A stretch of DNA of 64,000 bases from Paenibacillus hexagrammi (GCF_021513275.1 NZ_CP090978.1:1736001-1800000), one strand, 5' to 3'; positions 55,456 to 64,000 are shown, counted from the stretch's first letter. Made by a program: numbers and translations. The notes: generated by a model from the sequence alone, not told the origin.

Positions 55456-56426
55456 ATGAGACGCCTAAGAATCGTCCAGGTCATATCAAACTACCCGGAC
55501 GCCCGCCCGCTGCCCCCGACTAATCAAGGCGGGACGGAGAAAGTAGTGCATGAGCTTACGGAAAATCTGGTTCGCCGTGGACATGATGTTTATTTATTTG
55601 CCTCCCGCGGCAGTCGAAGCAGCGCGAAGCTAATTCCTTATAAAAAGAATTTGAGAGATCGGGGAATAGCCAGGTTCGTGTTGAAAAGAATGCCACGGCA
55701 TGTGGATATCATCCACGATCATACCTTTACTTCGACTTTGGGGCGCAGAAAGTTGAAGATACCGACCATCTGTACCTTGCATTTGCCTGTTAAACAGCGT
55801 GTTAAGCATCCCGTCTATGTCAGCCGGCGTGCTAGGACCATTATGGGGAAGAATAGAGGTTACTTCGTTTATAACGGAATCAGTCCAAGAGACTACCAAT
55901 TTAGTAAGGAGAAAAAAGGGTTTCTGCTGTTTATCGGGAGGCTGATCCCCGAAAAAGGGGTGCTGGAAGCGATCAAAATCGCGGAAAGAACCGGACATCG
56001 ATTGTTGATCGCGGGGCCCATCAAGGACCGTCGCTATTTCAACAAATTGCTTGCACCTCGTATCAAGCGAAACCCTCGCATTCGATATGTTGGTGCTGTC
56101 GGCGGCAGGAAAAAGCAGTATTTACTTAAAAATGCTTCATGTCTACTGTTCCCGACACTTTGGGAGGAGCCGTTCGGTCTCGTCATGATCGAAGCCATGG
56201 CCTGCGGCACACCTGTTGTGGCGCTACGGAGGGGGCGGTTCCCGAAGTTATGTCTGGCTTTCCGAATCTAATCTGCCGCACCATCGATGAAATGGTTCAC
56301 AAGGTTAAAAAGGGTCGATACCCCTCTCCTCATAAATTAAGGGCCTATGTACTCAAACGATTTACCAATAAGAAAATGACGGGACGGTATTTACGTTTAT
56401 ATCGCCAGATTATCAAAAAGAAATAA
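55456..56426 (+). CDS. Family 4 glycosyltransferase (frameshifted)
   Basis: GT-B-fold glycosyltransferase of 323 residues once corrected. N-terminal GGTEKVVHELTENLVRRGHDV acceptor-side loop, then FIGRLIPEKG, and the donor-binding EEPFGLVMIEAMACGTPVVA. The frame breaks in the G5 run at 56231-56235: one more G gives ALRRGAVPEVMSGFPN, the expected family sequence, and adds the C-terminal basic tail. Two starts are possible (GTG 55444, ATG 55456). It stands alone without other polysaccharide genes, so its acceptor is unknown. The product is basic and lacks membrane helices. Confidence 0.88.
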
Positions 56427-56557
56427 GCAGCCTACACAAGGATCCAGGAAGCCTGCCCAATCAATGGATTGAGCTTGGTTTACCTGGGTTCTTGTCATTT
56501 GAACACAATTGACCATGGAATCATATGGCAGATTAGGTCTGAAGAAGTAAATTTCTA

Positions 56558-56587
56558 TTGTCGAAATGTGAAAGTGTGACATATAAT
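56558..56587 (+). promoter_or_regulatory. Sigma-A-like promoter for the chemoreceptor gene
   Basis: TTGTCG (56558-56563), 18 nt spacer, TATAAT (56582-56587), 52 nt before ATG 56640. Confidence 0.5.
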
Positions 56588-56639
56588 TCAAATAAGTTTG
56601 TCGAATACATACATATTTTGTTGAAGGGTGGTTCTTCGG

Positions 56640-58666
56640 ATGTTAGCCAACAATCGGAACAAACGGTCCATTTCGATCCGCGCCAAAATCGTGATCCCTA
56701 TTATCATCATGATTGCCTTTCTGATGTCGGCAACCGCGTATTATTTGTACGTGAAGGTGGAAGAGAGTTCAAATCAGAAGGGGCTTGCCACTGTGGAGGC
56801 TGTTCGGATCGGCTTAGAAAGCGCTCTCACAGCGAGGAAGACAGCTGAAGAGGTGATGGAGCATGAAATGCAGGGACAAGCTGTGTTAGCCGCTTATATG
56901 ATGGATACACAGAAGCTGACATTTCCCTTGATCACCGAGCTTGCAAAGCGGTCTGGAATTGATGAGTTTTGGATTACCGACGCTTCTGGAAAAGTAACAC
57001 TTACTAATGCGGGGGAAAAAATTGATTTTAGCTTTGGCTCAGATCCTAATTCACAAGCGTACGAATTTACAGAGCTTCTCAAGGGTAAGGATAAAGTGAT
57101 ATCGCAGCCTGCCCAGCCTAGAACTGTAGACCCTAAGGTATATAAATATGTGGGGGTGTCCGGTTGGAGCAAGTCCCGTATCGTACAGGTCGGAAGAGAC
57201 GGGGAGAAGCTGACCAAGCTGGAGGAGGACATTGGTGCCAAGCATTTTCTTACTAGCATGCACACGAAGATGGGCAACGAGCTGCTATATTCCGCGATTT
57301 TGGACAAGGATGGTAAAAGTGTTTTTTCTAGTGATGAGGGATTTACACTTAGCAGTACGTTAAGCAGCTTTATAGCAGCGCATGCCGGCCAGCAGGAGGT
57401 GGCTTCTCTTAGTGACGCGTATGGTCAATGGAGTGCCCGTTACTACGTGACAGCCCTATCCAACGGACAGACGCTATTGGTCGGATTGTCTCAGACATCT
57501 CTGAGCTCGATTTTCAAGACTTCTCTAATTGCAGTCATCGCAAGCGTAGTAATTACTGGCATATTGGTCTACGTAGTGGTGTACCTGCAATTCGCTCGTC
57601 TAAGAGAGCTAGAGCAAACCATGGTGACCATAAGCCAGGGCAGCGGGGACCTGACGAAGCGATTGCCCGTCAAATCCCGTGATGAAATCGGTGTGTTGGC
57701 TGCGTCGTTTAATCAATTCGTAACCACCATCCATAGTATCGTCTCTGATGTGAAACAAGCGGCACACACGAGCTTTGCCCATACACTTGAGATCAGCGAT
57801 GCATCCGGGCGAACTTCGGCTGTGGCGAAGGAAATTAATCATGCCATTCATGAAATTGCAGAGGCTTCCGCTAAACAAGCCTCAGGTGTTGAAGAAGGAA
57901 TGACGACGATTCACCTTATGGCTGATTCCATACGGGATACGGATTTACAAGCTTTGAATCTCGAGAAAATGGGCAGCACCATCCGAACCAGACAGCAGAC
58001 AGGGGCTGACGCCGTCCATGAACTTCAAAGCAGTATGAACAAATATTCAGATATATATCTCAGAGCGTCTCAGGTAATCTGCATACCCTGATTTCGGAGA
58101 TCGGCGGCATTCTTCAGATGTCCGATTTAATCCAGGGAATTTCGAAGCAAACAGGACTGCTAGCGCTTAATGCATCGATTGAAGCGGCTCGAGCCGGTGA
58201 ACATGGACGTGGCTTTGCCGTAGTCGCAGCGGAGGTGCGCAAGCTGTCGGAGCAGTCCACTGAGGCCTCCGACCGAATTCGAGGTATTCTTGATAATGTT
58301 ATCCAATCCGCTGAAATGACCAAGCAGGTCATGCTGACCTCTCATAGTGCCTTAGAGGCGCAATTTGTCAGTGTAGAGCACACGGGAGCCGCTTTTCGTG
58401 AAATTGAAGAGACGCTGACCGAAATGAATCAGCTGATTATTACCATGCGCGGTATGACTCAGAGCTTAAACATTCAGAAGGAATCCATGATTCAATTTAT
58501 TGAATCAGCATCTGCCATTACGGAGCAGACCGCGGCTGGCTCCGAAGAAGTGCTCGCCAGCGTAGAAACTCAGCTGGAGATGTTCGGGCAGGTGTCCGCC
58601 AAGGCAGCTGAATTAACGGAAACTATGCAAAAAGTAAAGGGAACCTTTGAACGGTTTAAGGTATAA
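56640..58666 (+). CDS. Methyl-accepting chemotaxis protein (frameshifted at AT repeat)
   Basis: Membrane chemoreceptor signalling to CheA/CheW, 674 residues once corrected. ATG 56640 lies 8 nt after AAGGGTGG. First helix about 17-38, extracellular Cache-type sensor (about 40-290), second helix (about 300-322), HAMP ([23 protein letters not shown]), then the methyl-accepting helices and the hairpin tip, whose signature reads [23 protein letters not shown]. The frame breaks in (AT)4 at 58051-58058: one AT unit fewer gives [22 protein letters not shown], joining the halves. Dinucleotide slippage is the likely cause, biological or technical. The ligand is unknown; no other chemotaxis gene is nearby. 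Confidence 0.9.
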
Positions 58667-58678
58667 AATAACGTGATA

Positions 58679-58706
58679 AGAGGAGCGAATCGCTTCTCTT
58701 TTTTTC
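58679..58706 (+). terminator. Rho-independent terminator after the chemoreceptor gene
   Basis: AGAGGAGCG / CGCTTCTCT around AAT, then a T run of eight. Confidence 0.88.
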
Positions 58707-58779
58707 TCAATACCTAACGTTGACGTAAACTGTGATATAATATGGCAACTATGGTTTTGGAAAGGAGGTAAAGGATGTA

Positions 58780-59208
58780 ATGGATCAAATGGTGTATTCG
58801 GTTGAAGAAGTGGCTGCCAAATTTCAGGTTACTTCCAGAACGCTTCATTATTATGAAGAGATCGGATTGATTCCCCCGATTCCTCGCACAGACGGAGGTC
58901 ACAGGCAATATTCACAGGAGATCGTAGAGCGTCTGGACCATATCCTGCGTATTAAGCGCGTTCTGGGAGTTTCTCTGCAGGAAATATCCGCGATTCTTGA
59001 GGCGGAGAACAGCTTAAACGAGTTAAAGCTGCAATATCGGGAAATTGATTCCGATGAGGACAAGCGCAGCATTTTGCTCCAAAGCTCTGTACTGCTGCAA
59101 TCGTTGGTAGATTCAATCCAGCAAAAGGTGTCCAGTTTGGAAAAGCTGAAGGGCAGCTTTGAGCAAAGGTTAGATAACGTGAGGGATCTGCTCAATCAAG
59201 TTAAATAG
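58780..59208 (+). CDS. MerR-family transcriptional regulator
   Basis: 142-residue activator-type regulator. AAAGGAGG lies upstream of ATG 58780. N-terminal MerR helix-turn-helix and wings: YSVEEVAAKFQVTSRTLHYYEEIGLIPP, RRY-like GGHRQYSQEIVERL, then a long dimerisation coiled coil (about 75-140) and no obvious C-terminal metal-binding Cys. The efflux transporter gene follows 15 nt later, so it probably controls that gene in response to a drug-like compound. Confidence 0.94.
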   Translation: MDQMVYSVEEVAAKFQVTSRTLHYYEEIGLIPPIPRTDGGHRQYSQEIVERLDHILRIKRVLGVSLQEISAILEAENSLNELKLQYREIDSDEDKRSILLQSSVLLQSLVDSIQQKVSSLEKLKGSFEQRLDNVRDLLNQVK

Positions 59209-59223
59209 GAGATGGAAGCAACG

Positions 59224-60681
59224 ATGAATACCAGTAAAAAATGGTGGGTGCTGTCTGTTACGAGTCTAGGCTCACTGCTGTCGGCTCTGAATTTCAGTAC
59301 CTTAATTATTGCACTGCCTGATTTAATCAAGGGTCTTCAAACAGGGGTCTTGCAAGCAATGTGGATTATGCTTTCCTATATGGTTGCACAGACGGTTGTC
59401 GTGCTGCTAGCAGGCAGTATGGCCGATCGGTTTGGGCGCAAACGGATTTATATGTGGGGCATGATCCTTTTTACAATCGTATCACTGCTGGCGGGTTTTG
59501 CATCCAATGCAGGTATTCTGATCCTAATGCGTATATTGCAAGGGATTGGCGGAGCCATGGTTATGGCCAATAGTACGGCTATCGTGGCTGATGTGTTTCC
59601 TGTGAAGGAATTGGGCCGCGCATTAGGCGTGAATATCATGGTTGTGGCTATCGGTCAAATTATCGGCCCTGTCTTAGGTGGCTGGTTAACAGAAACCTTT
59701 GGATGGGAATGGACATTCTGGTTTAATGTGCCGTTCGGGCTGATCGCAGTTGCATGGGGGTATTGGGCTATGGGCATGTCTGACGCCAAAAGCTCGGAGC
59801 AGAAAGTGAAAAAGCTGGACCGCTGGGGTCTATTGACCTACACGCTAAGTGTGACAGGGCTGCTGCTGGCACTGACATGGGGACCGATTCAAAGCTGGGC
59901 ATCTCCGGTCGTATGGATTGCCGGCATCTGCTTTTTAATCGCATTCCCGATCTTCCTATCTGTGGAAAAGAAACACCCTTCAGCCCTTTTACATTTGCCG
60001 TTGTTTGCTAACCGAACCTTCTCCATGGGAATGATTTCAGCGATGCTGAACGGAATTGCAAGAATGGCCGTTATGTTCATGCTTATTTTTTACTTTCAAG
60101 GAGCTCTTTATTATGATGCGCTGGAGGCCGGTATTCTGACGATTCCTCTGGCCGTGGGTATGCTCTTCGTTTCTCCTGTTGCTGGCTGGCTGGGTGACAG
60201 GTTCGGCGAAAGAATGCCGGCAACGCTCGGACTTCTTATTAGTATGCTGGGTCTAGTCGGGTTGGCAATGGATACATGGCTGGATACACCGTATTGGCAT
60301 TTGGCGCTTTGGATGACGCTAATCAGCGTCGGCTCGGGATTGTTTAATTCTCCCAATACGAGCAGTGTGATGAACGCAGCGGGACCGAAATACCGCGGTG
60401 AAGCATCGGGGATTCGTTCGTTAACGATTAACATGGGGATGATGCTCAGCATTGCTTTCTCCATGCCCATTATCACCAATACGATTCCGCATGAAGCGAT
60501 GCTGGCGATATTCTCCGGTACGCAGGTCGGAATGGAAGGCGGGAGTTCCGCATTAAGCGGGTTCATCCACGGGCTGCATGGCGTATTTTGGCTGATGGCC
60601 GTACTCATGTTGATCGGCACCCTCATGTCTTATCTGAGGAGTGGAAAACCGCTAGCGCAAGCCAAAGGAGCACAAGTGTAA
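59224..60681 (+). CDS. MFS multidrug efflux transporter (DHA2/EmrB type)
   Basis: Proton-coupled drug exporter of the inner membrane, 485 residues with 14 predicted helices. ATG 59224 is chosen because the ATG at 59212 abuts its ribosome site. Motif A GSMADRFGRKRIY, motif C-like GPVLGGWLTETFGWEWTFWFNVP and MRILQGIGGAMVMANS are hallmarks. Cotranscribed with the MerR regulator (15 nt gap), which likely induces it. Substrate unknown. Confidence 0.94.
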   Translation: MNTSKKWWVLSVTSLGSLLSALNFSTLIIALPDLIKGLQTGVLQAMWIMLSYMVAQTVVVLLAGSMADRFGRKRIYMWGMILFTIVSLLAGFASNAGILILMRILQGIGGAMVMANSTAIVADVFPVKELGRALGVNIMVVAIGQIIGPVLGGWLTETFGWEWTFWFNVPFGLIAVAWGYWAMGMSDAKSSEQKVKKLDRWGLLTYTLSVTGLLLALTWGPIQSWASPVVWIAGICFLIAFPIFLSVEKKHPSALLHLPLFANRTFSMGMISAMLNGIARMAVMFMLIFYFQGALYYDALEAGILTIPLAVGMLFVSPVAGWLGDRFGERMPATLGLLISMLGLVGLAMDTWLDTPYWHLALWMTLISVGSGLFNSPNTSSVMNAAGPKYRGEASGIRSLTINMGMMLSIAFSMPIITNTIPHEAMLAIFSGTQVGMEGGSSALSGFIHGLHGVFWLMAVLMLIGTLMSYLRSGKPLAQAKGAQV

Positions 60682-60778
60682 GTTGGCAGCAAATGTCACT
60701 AAAAAAATAGGTTCGTATGCCTTACAATGAAATAACGGCGGAAAAGATGGTTCTTTATACAATCAGGAGGGAAACAGC

Positions 60779-61051
60779 ATGCTAAAAGACAGATATTACT
60801 CCACCGTTGAGTATACGGATCGATTTGGGGCGAACAATAGAGAATTTCTCATTTATTGTCCTAAAGGACAGAAGCCTACAATTGGTGATTTTCTTGAAGC
60901 TTTCCAAGAAGCTGGCTATGACATGGAAATTAAGGATTATGTAACGATGACCTTTAAGCCAAAGGACACGACTACAACTAACTTGATTTCGCTTCGAATT
61001 ATTCGAACGATCCGTGATTACTCCTATACACCCTTGATTAAAAACGGATAA
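60779..61051 (+). CDS. Conserved-looking small protein of unknown function
   Basis: 90-residue cytoplasmic protein with a good ribosome site (CAGGAGGG, 6 nt before ATG 60779). Mixed alpha/beta pattern, a helix FLEAFQEAGYDMEIKDY in the middle and a Thr-rich stretch KDTTTTNLISL. No signal peptide or membrane helix. No family recognised. It is followed by a terminator and precedes a cell-wall amidase gene. Confidence 0.75.
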   Translation: MLKDRYYSTVEYTDRFGANNREFLIYCPKGQKPTIGDFLEAFQEAGYDMEIKDYVTMTFKPKDTTTTNLISLRIIRTIRDYSYTPLIKNG

Positions 61052-61111
61052 ATAGCGAGCGGTCTGAGAAAGCCTACTATGGCTAGTAAGGGATCCAGCG
61101 TAACAACTCTG

Positions 61112-61152
61112 AGCGTTCTTCCGCAATGGAAGGACGCTTTTATCTTTTTTCT
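61112..61152 (+). terminator. Rho-independent terminator
   Basis: AGCGTTCTTCC pairs with GGAAGGACGCT around GCAAT, then TTTTATCTTTTTT. Confidence 0.82.
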
Positions 61153-61245
61153 ATTGTAGGCATTTGCACGGAAAGGTTCTGTAGTGAATACGATGGACTA
61201 CAGCGGGTACGGGAGGGGCTGCGAAAGGGACGGAGGTGGAAGGGC

Positions 61246-61941
61246 TTGGCAAACTTATATCCCGTTATTGTGGATTGGATACCAGGGCTGCCGCAAATTC
61301 CTTATCGGAACGGTATTGGCGAGTGGGAAGGTGTAGTTATGCATCAAACGGCGAATCCCAACGATACGGCACGCAGTGAAAGAGCCTACGAAGCATCAAC
61401 CTTTCAAAACGCTTTTGTCCATGAATTTATCGATCCGAATGAAATTATACAAGTGGCAAACCCCGATTATATGGCATACGGAGCTGGCTCACAGGCTAAC
61501 CCGCGTTTTATTCATTTGGAGCTGTGCTCGGCAAATAGTCAAGATGAATTTAACCGCTCTTTTGATCGATGGTGTCAGCGCGCCGCTTATTTCCTGAGCC
61601 AACGAAGTCTGGGAGTCATACCCGCCAAAGCAGATGGTACGGGTACGCTGTGGTCGCATGATGAAGTATCCAGATGGCTGGGCGGGACAACTCACACCGA
61701 TCCCATCGAATACCTGGCTTCATGGGGAAAAACGTGGCAGGATGTCATCGACAGCGTGCAGGAGCAGTACACAGACATTGTGACAGGAGGGAATGCTCCC
61801 ATGTTAAGTGTGCAGGATGCAAATGTGATCATTGCTTTTCTTTCGGCGGCCTACAATGCAACACAAGATCCAGAAGCACGTGCTGAATTTCACAGACTTG
61901 CTAACGAGCTACGAAAAGCCTCCGGGCAGCCGCTGCAGTAG
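61246..61941 (+). CDS. N-acetylmuramoyl-L-alanine amidase (Amidase_2/PGRP fold)
   Basis: Peptidoglycan hydrolase of 231 residues that cuts the amide bond between muramic acid and L-Ala. Start TTG 61246, about 9 nt after GGAGGTGG; the longer open frame begins inside the preceding terminator. Zinc-ligand motifs: GVVMHQTANP (first His), WSHDEVSRWLGGTTHTDP (second His and Asp region). No signal peptide; the C-terminal 60 residues form an independent helical segment. Endolysin-like, but no phage genes are nearby, so a host autolysin or spore-germination role is as likely. A 26-residue membrane peptide gene follows. Confidence 0.88.
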   Translation: MANLYPVIVDWIPGLPQIPYRNGIGEWEGVVMHQTANPNDTARSERAYEASTFQNAFVHEFIDPNEIIQVANPDYMAYGAGSQANPRFIHLELCSANSQDEFNRSFDRWCQRAAYFLSQRSLGVIPAKADGTGTLWSHDEVSRWLGGTTHTDPIEYLASWGKTWQDVIDSVQEQYTDIVTGGNAPMLSVQDANVIIAFLSAAYNATQDPEARAEFHRLANELRKASGQPLQ

Positions 61942-61970
61942 AATACGTATACGATGAAGGAGAGAGGCTT

Positions 61971-62051
61971 ATGACAAGGGAAGATTTGACCTTGTTCATT
62001 TTACTTTTGTACGTACTGCTTTGTTTGTTTCTATTCCTCTGTCTGCAGTAA
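61971..62051 (+). CDS. 26-residue membrane peptide
   Basis: ATG 61971 lies 6-7 nt after GAAGGAGAG. After MTREDLTLF the peptide is a single hydrophobic helix, ending at TAA 62049-62051, directly before a strong terminator. It follows the amidase gene by 29 nt and is probably cotranscribed. Size and layout would suit a holin-like partner or regulatory peptide, but nothing proves it. Confidence 0.55.
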   Translation: MTREDLTLFILLLYVLLCLFLFLCLQ

Positions 62052-62056
62052 AAAAA

Positions 62057-62092
62057 AGCGCACGGCAAGCGGATGCTTGGGTGCGCTTTTTT
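62057..62092. terminator. Bidirectional terminator
   Basis: AGCGCAC (62057-62063) pairs with GTGCGCT (62081-62087), with an A run before and T6 after. It separates the amidase unit from the convergent DUF1657 gene. Confidence 0.9.
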
Positions 62093-62107
62093 CGTCCATC
62101 CATATGA

Positions 62108-62314
62108 TTAAAAGCCTTTATATTGAGGCTCTTCATTTTCCAGCTGTTGTACTCGGGAAGACACTTGATCGACGATTTGCTGGGTGGATTGGGCTGCACT
62201 CTCAAAAAGCTGCTTAGCCTCTTGATTTTGCGTGCTGAGTGCGAAAGTTTCTAAGCTGGCTTGTGCGCTTTTTAGCGATGCCAAACATGTTTTCACTTGT
62301 GCTGCTACGGTCAC
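62108..62314 (-). CDS. DUF1657 family protein
   Basis: 68-residue helical protein. Start GTG 62314 follows AGGAGGTGATAAAA. The sequence VKTCLASLKSAQASLETFAL and the C-terminus EEPQYKGF are the hallmarks of DUF1657, small proteins of spore formers encoded with spoVAC/AD/AE and DUF421 genes. It is divergent from the DUF421-spoVA genes next to it. Biochemical role unknown; likely part of the spore membrane system. Confidence 0.9.
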   Translation of the reverse strand: MTVAAQVKTCLASLKSAQASLETFALSTQNQEAKQLFESAAQSTQQIVDQVSSRVQQLENEEPQYKGF

Positions 62315-62458
62315 TTTTATCACCTCCTGAGACAATAAGATACCCAATCAAGTGGATTAATATTTGGTAAATACATACATTTATGTTTGCTCATAGAATA
62401 TTTATTGTTCGCACATAATGACATTTGATTGAATAGAAATCTAAAGGAGGAACGACAT

Positions 62459-63319
62459 GTGCCTGAATGGATACATATAATCATCCGATCTCTTACGGCA
62501 TTAGTCACATTATTCATATTCACTAGGATTCTTGGTAAAAAGCAAATCTCCCAGCTTACTTTTTTCGAGTATGTAACCGGGATTGCCATTGGTGATTTGG
62601 CAGGCTTCGCATCTACAGACATAGAAGCTCACTTCGGCCTTGGTTTGCTTGCTATGGGTGTCTGGTTCGTTGTTCCTCTTTCCATAGAGTTTTTATCGTT
62701 AAAGAGTAAAACCATTCGGATGTGGTTTGAAGGCAAGGGAACGGTCATGATCAAGGATGGTAAAATCCTCGAGGATAACTTGAAGAAAGAAAGATATACA
62801 GCGGACGAACTGCTTGAGCAGCTGCGCACCAAGAGCATTTTTCGAGTGGCGGATGTTGAATTTGCCATGCTGGAATCGAACGGTGATCTCAGTGTTTTGC
62901 TGAAAAGTGACATGCAGCCGCTCACACCGAAACATATGGGTATGAAGCTGACTACCGAGAAGCCGGCTCAAGCTGTTATTTCTGATGGTACTATTGCGGA
63001 CGAGCCGCTCGCAACCGCCGGAAAAAGCAGAGGATGGCTTCATACGGAGTTGGATAAAATAGGCGTAACCACCGAAAATGTATTTCTAGGGCAGGTCGAT
63101 TCGGACGGCTTGCTTACAGTTGATTTGTACGACGATAAGCTGAAGGTGCCGGAGCCGAGTCAAAAACCAATGCTGCTGGCTACACTGAAAAAATGCCAAG
63201 CAGATCTCGAGCTATTTTCACTGACAACCCAAAATGAAAAGGCTAAGACTATGTACGAACAGTGCTCGGAGGAACTTAAGCAAGCGATCGGATTGGTTGA
63301 AACTCAACTGAAAAGCTAA
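62459..63319 (+). CDS. DUF421 (YetF-like) membrane protein with DUF1657-like tail
   Basis: 286-residue protein. Start GTG 62459 follows AAAGGAGG. Two or three N-terminal helices (about 5-80; GKKQISQLTFFEYVTGIAIGDLA is the DUF421 signature), a cytoplasmic alpha/beta domain (about 90-220), and a C-terminal helical segment (LLATLKKCQADLELFSLTTQ to the end) that resembles the DUF1657 protein encoded next door. It precedes spoVAC by 27 nt and spoVAD, an arrangement known from the mobile spoVA2-type operons of bacilli, where it influences spore membrane and heat resistance. Confidence 0.9.
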   Translation: MPEWIHIIIRSLTALVTLFIFTRILGKKQISQLTFFEYVTGIAIGDLAGFASTDIEAHFGLGLLAMGVWFVVPLSIEFLSLKSKTIRMWFEGKGTVMIKDGKILEDNLKKERYTADELLEQLRTKSIFRVADVEFAMLESNGDLSVLLKSDMQPLTPKHMGMKLTTEKPAQAVISDGTIADEPLATAGKSRGWLHTELDKIGVTTENVFLGQVDSDGLLTVDLYDDKLKVPEPSQKPMLLATLKKCQADLELFSLTTQNEKAKTMYEQCSEELKQAIGLVETQLKS

Positions 63320-63346
63320 GCTGATCATGACAGCAGGAGGGCTTAT

Positions 63347-63820
63347 ATGGCGAACAACAAGAAAAAGAATATGACCATGACGCAGCAAGAGTATCAAAAG
63401 CTGGCGAAGGAAAAGGAACCGCCTAGACCGGTTTTAAAAAATTGTATTCGCGCCTTTCTGGTCGGCGGCTTTATCTGTCTAATCGGAGAATGCTTGATGA
63501 AAGCTTTTATTCATTGGTTCGGATTCACAGAGAAGACGGCAGGCAATCCAACGGTTGCGGTGCTTATTTTTATTTCAGTCGTCCTAACTTGCTTTGGTGT
63601 CTACGATAAGATTGCACAATGGGCAGGAGCGGGTACGGGTGTTCCTGTTACCGGATTCGCTAATTCGCTGTGCTCAGCAGCTATTGAGCACCGTGCGGAA
63701 GGCGTCGTGCTTGGCATCGGCGGCAATATGTTCAAGCTAGCAGGGTCCGTTATTGTATTTGGCACAGTCGCTGCTTTTTTCGTCGGCATCGTACACCTCA
63801 TTTTTGGAATGGGGGGTTAA
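63347..63820 (+). CDS. spoVAC: Stage V sporulation protein AC
   Basis: 157-residue inner spore membrane protein of the SpoVA channel, which takes up dipicolinic acid during sporulation and releases it at germination; SpoVAC itself is a mechanosensitive pore. CAGGAGGG precedes ATG 63347. Hydrophobic segments at about 36-55, 66-84, 92-112 and 130-150; GGFICLIGE and FANSLCSAAIEHRAEGVVLG are conserved in the family. Followed by spoVAD after 3 nt. Confidence 0.95.
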   Translation: MANNKKKNMTMTQQEYQKLAKEKEPPRPVLKNCIRAFLVGGFICLIGECLMKAFIHWFGFTEKTAGNPTVAVLIFISVVLTCFGVYDKIAQWAGAGTGVPVTGFANSLCSAAIEHRAEGVVLGIGGNMFKLAGSVIVFGTVAAFFVGIVHLIFGMGG

Positions 63821-63823
63821 ATC

Positions 63824-64000
63824 ATGCTGAAGGGACATCAGAGCTGGATATTTGAAAATAAACCCGTCATTTTATCTACGGCGACTGTTGTTGGACCTGA
63901 TGAAGGACAAGGTCCTATCGCAGATGACTTCGATATTGTTCACAGTGATTTGATGGTCGGCCAAAAAACATGGGAAAAGGCCGAAAAGGCCTTGCTGGAG
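63824..64000 (+). CDS. spoVAD: Stage V sporulation protein AD, 3' end cut by window
   Basis: The first 59 residues of the DPA-binding SpoVAD protein are visible (MLKGHQSWIFENKPVI, ATVVGPDEGQGPIADDFD, TWEKAEKALLE). The frame is open to the last base, so it continues beyond the window. The product is a thiolase-fold protein that binds dipicolinic acid at the inner spore membrane and acts with SpoVAC. Coupled to spoVAC by a 3 nt gap. Confidence 0.95.
   Translation, partial: MLKGHQSWIFENKPVILSTATVVGPDEGQGPIADDFDIVHSDLMVGQKTWEKAEKALLE

Noticed and set aside
61246..62051. Prophage remnant
   Set aside because: Only an endolysin-like amidase and a membrane peptide are present; no capsid, tail, integrase or att-like repeats were seen.
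1..64000. tRNA, rRNA or CRISPR array
   Set aside because: No cloverleaf-like arm sets, rRNA signature segments or regularly spaced identical repeats were noticed in reading the window; a covariance scan was not possible.

Overview
The window comes from a spore-forming, carbohydrate-degrading Firmicute, most likely Paenibacillus or a close relative. The evidence is the combination of S-layer-homology (SLH) proteins, YesM/YesN-type two-component systems, many glycoside hydrolases with Lpl/Yes-type sugar ABC transporters, strong AGGAGG ribosome sites with frequent TTG/GTG starts, and a spoVA-type spore operon at the right edge. I saw no rRNA, tRNA, CRISPR array, insertion sequence or prophage.

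Layout. 1-7.8 kb: a YesM/YesN-like sensor/regulator pair, then a secreted beta-amylase (GH14 plus starch-binding domain) coupled to an SLH protein. 8-15.9 kb: a sugar ABC transporter (two permeases and a lipoprotein), an extended SDR, a membrane protein, a GH10 xylanase and a GH8 reducing-end xylosidase, which together look like a xylo-oligosaccharide system. 16.1-23.6 kb: a tightly overlapping seven-gene run of ketosynthase III, ATP-grasp enzyme, OleD-like SDR, MBL hydrolase, adenylate-forming enzyme, acyltransferase-like protein and SDR. It looks like a small uncharacterised biosynthetic cluster and is the best candidate here for an undescribed system. 23.7-31.2 kb: a PAS histidine kinase, a cohesin-like/SLH protein, a Gfo/Idh/MocA oxidoreductase and metNIQ on the minus strand. 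31.4-35 kb: an unrecognised 576-residue protein paired with an acetyl xylan esterase, then a lipoprotein. 35.2-38.5 kb (minus): kduI, a DeoR regulator, kduD and a TIM-barrel isomerase for uronate catabolism. 38.7-43.2 kb: a small acidic protein, an ArgR-box-controlled aminotransferase, an AraC regulator, a GH4 enzyme and a cupin. 43.5-52.3 kb: a rhamnogalacturonan system in the gene order of the Bacillus subtilis yes operon (sensor, regulator, binding protein, two permeases, GH105, acetylesterase). 52.4-61.9 kb: MarR, a clan GH-D galactosidase-like enzyme, a glycosyltransferase, a chemoreceptor, MerR plus MFS efflux, and an amidase. 62.1-64 kb: DUF1657, DUF421, spoVAC and spoVAD (cut by the window).

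Two cross-cutting observations. First, eight otherwise intact genes carry nine 1-2 nt frameshifts, six of them in mononucleotide or dinucleotide runs. Uncorrected sequencing or assembly indels are the simplest explanation, and I annotate these genes across the shift. Second, a palindromic MITE-like repeat occurs as two near-complete copies and one terminal fragment. The best copy sits at the centre of a 265 bp near-palindrome between two convergent genes.
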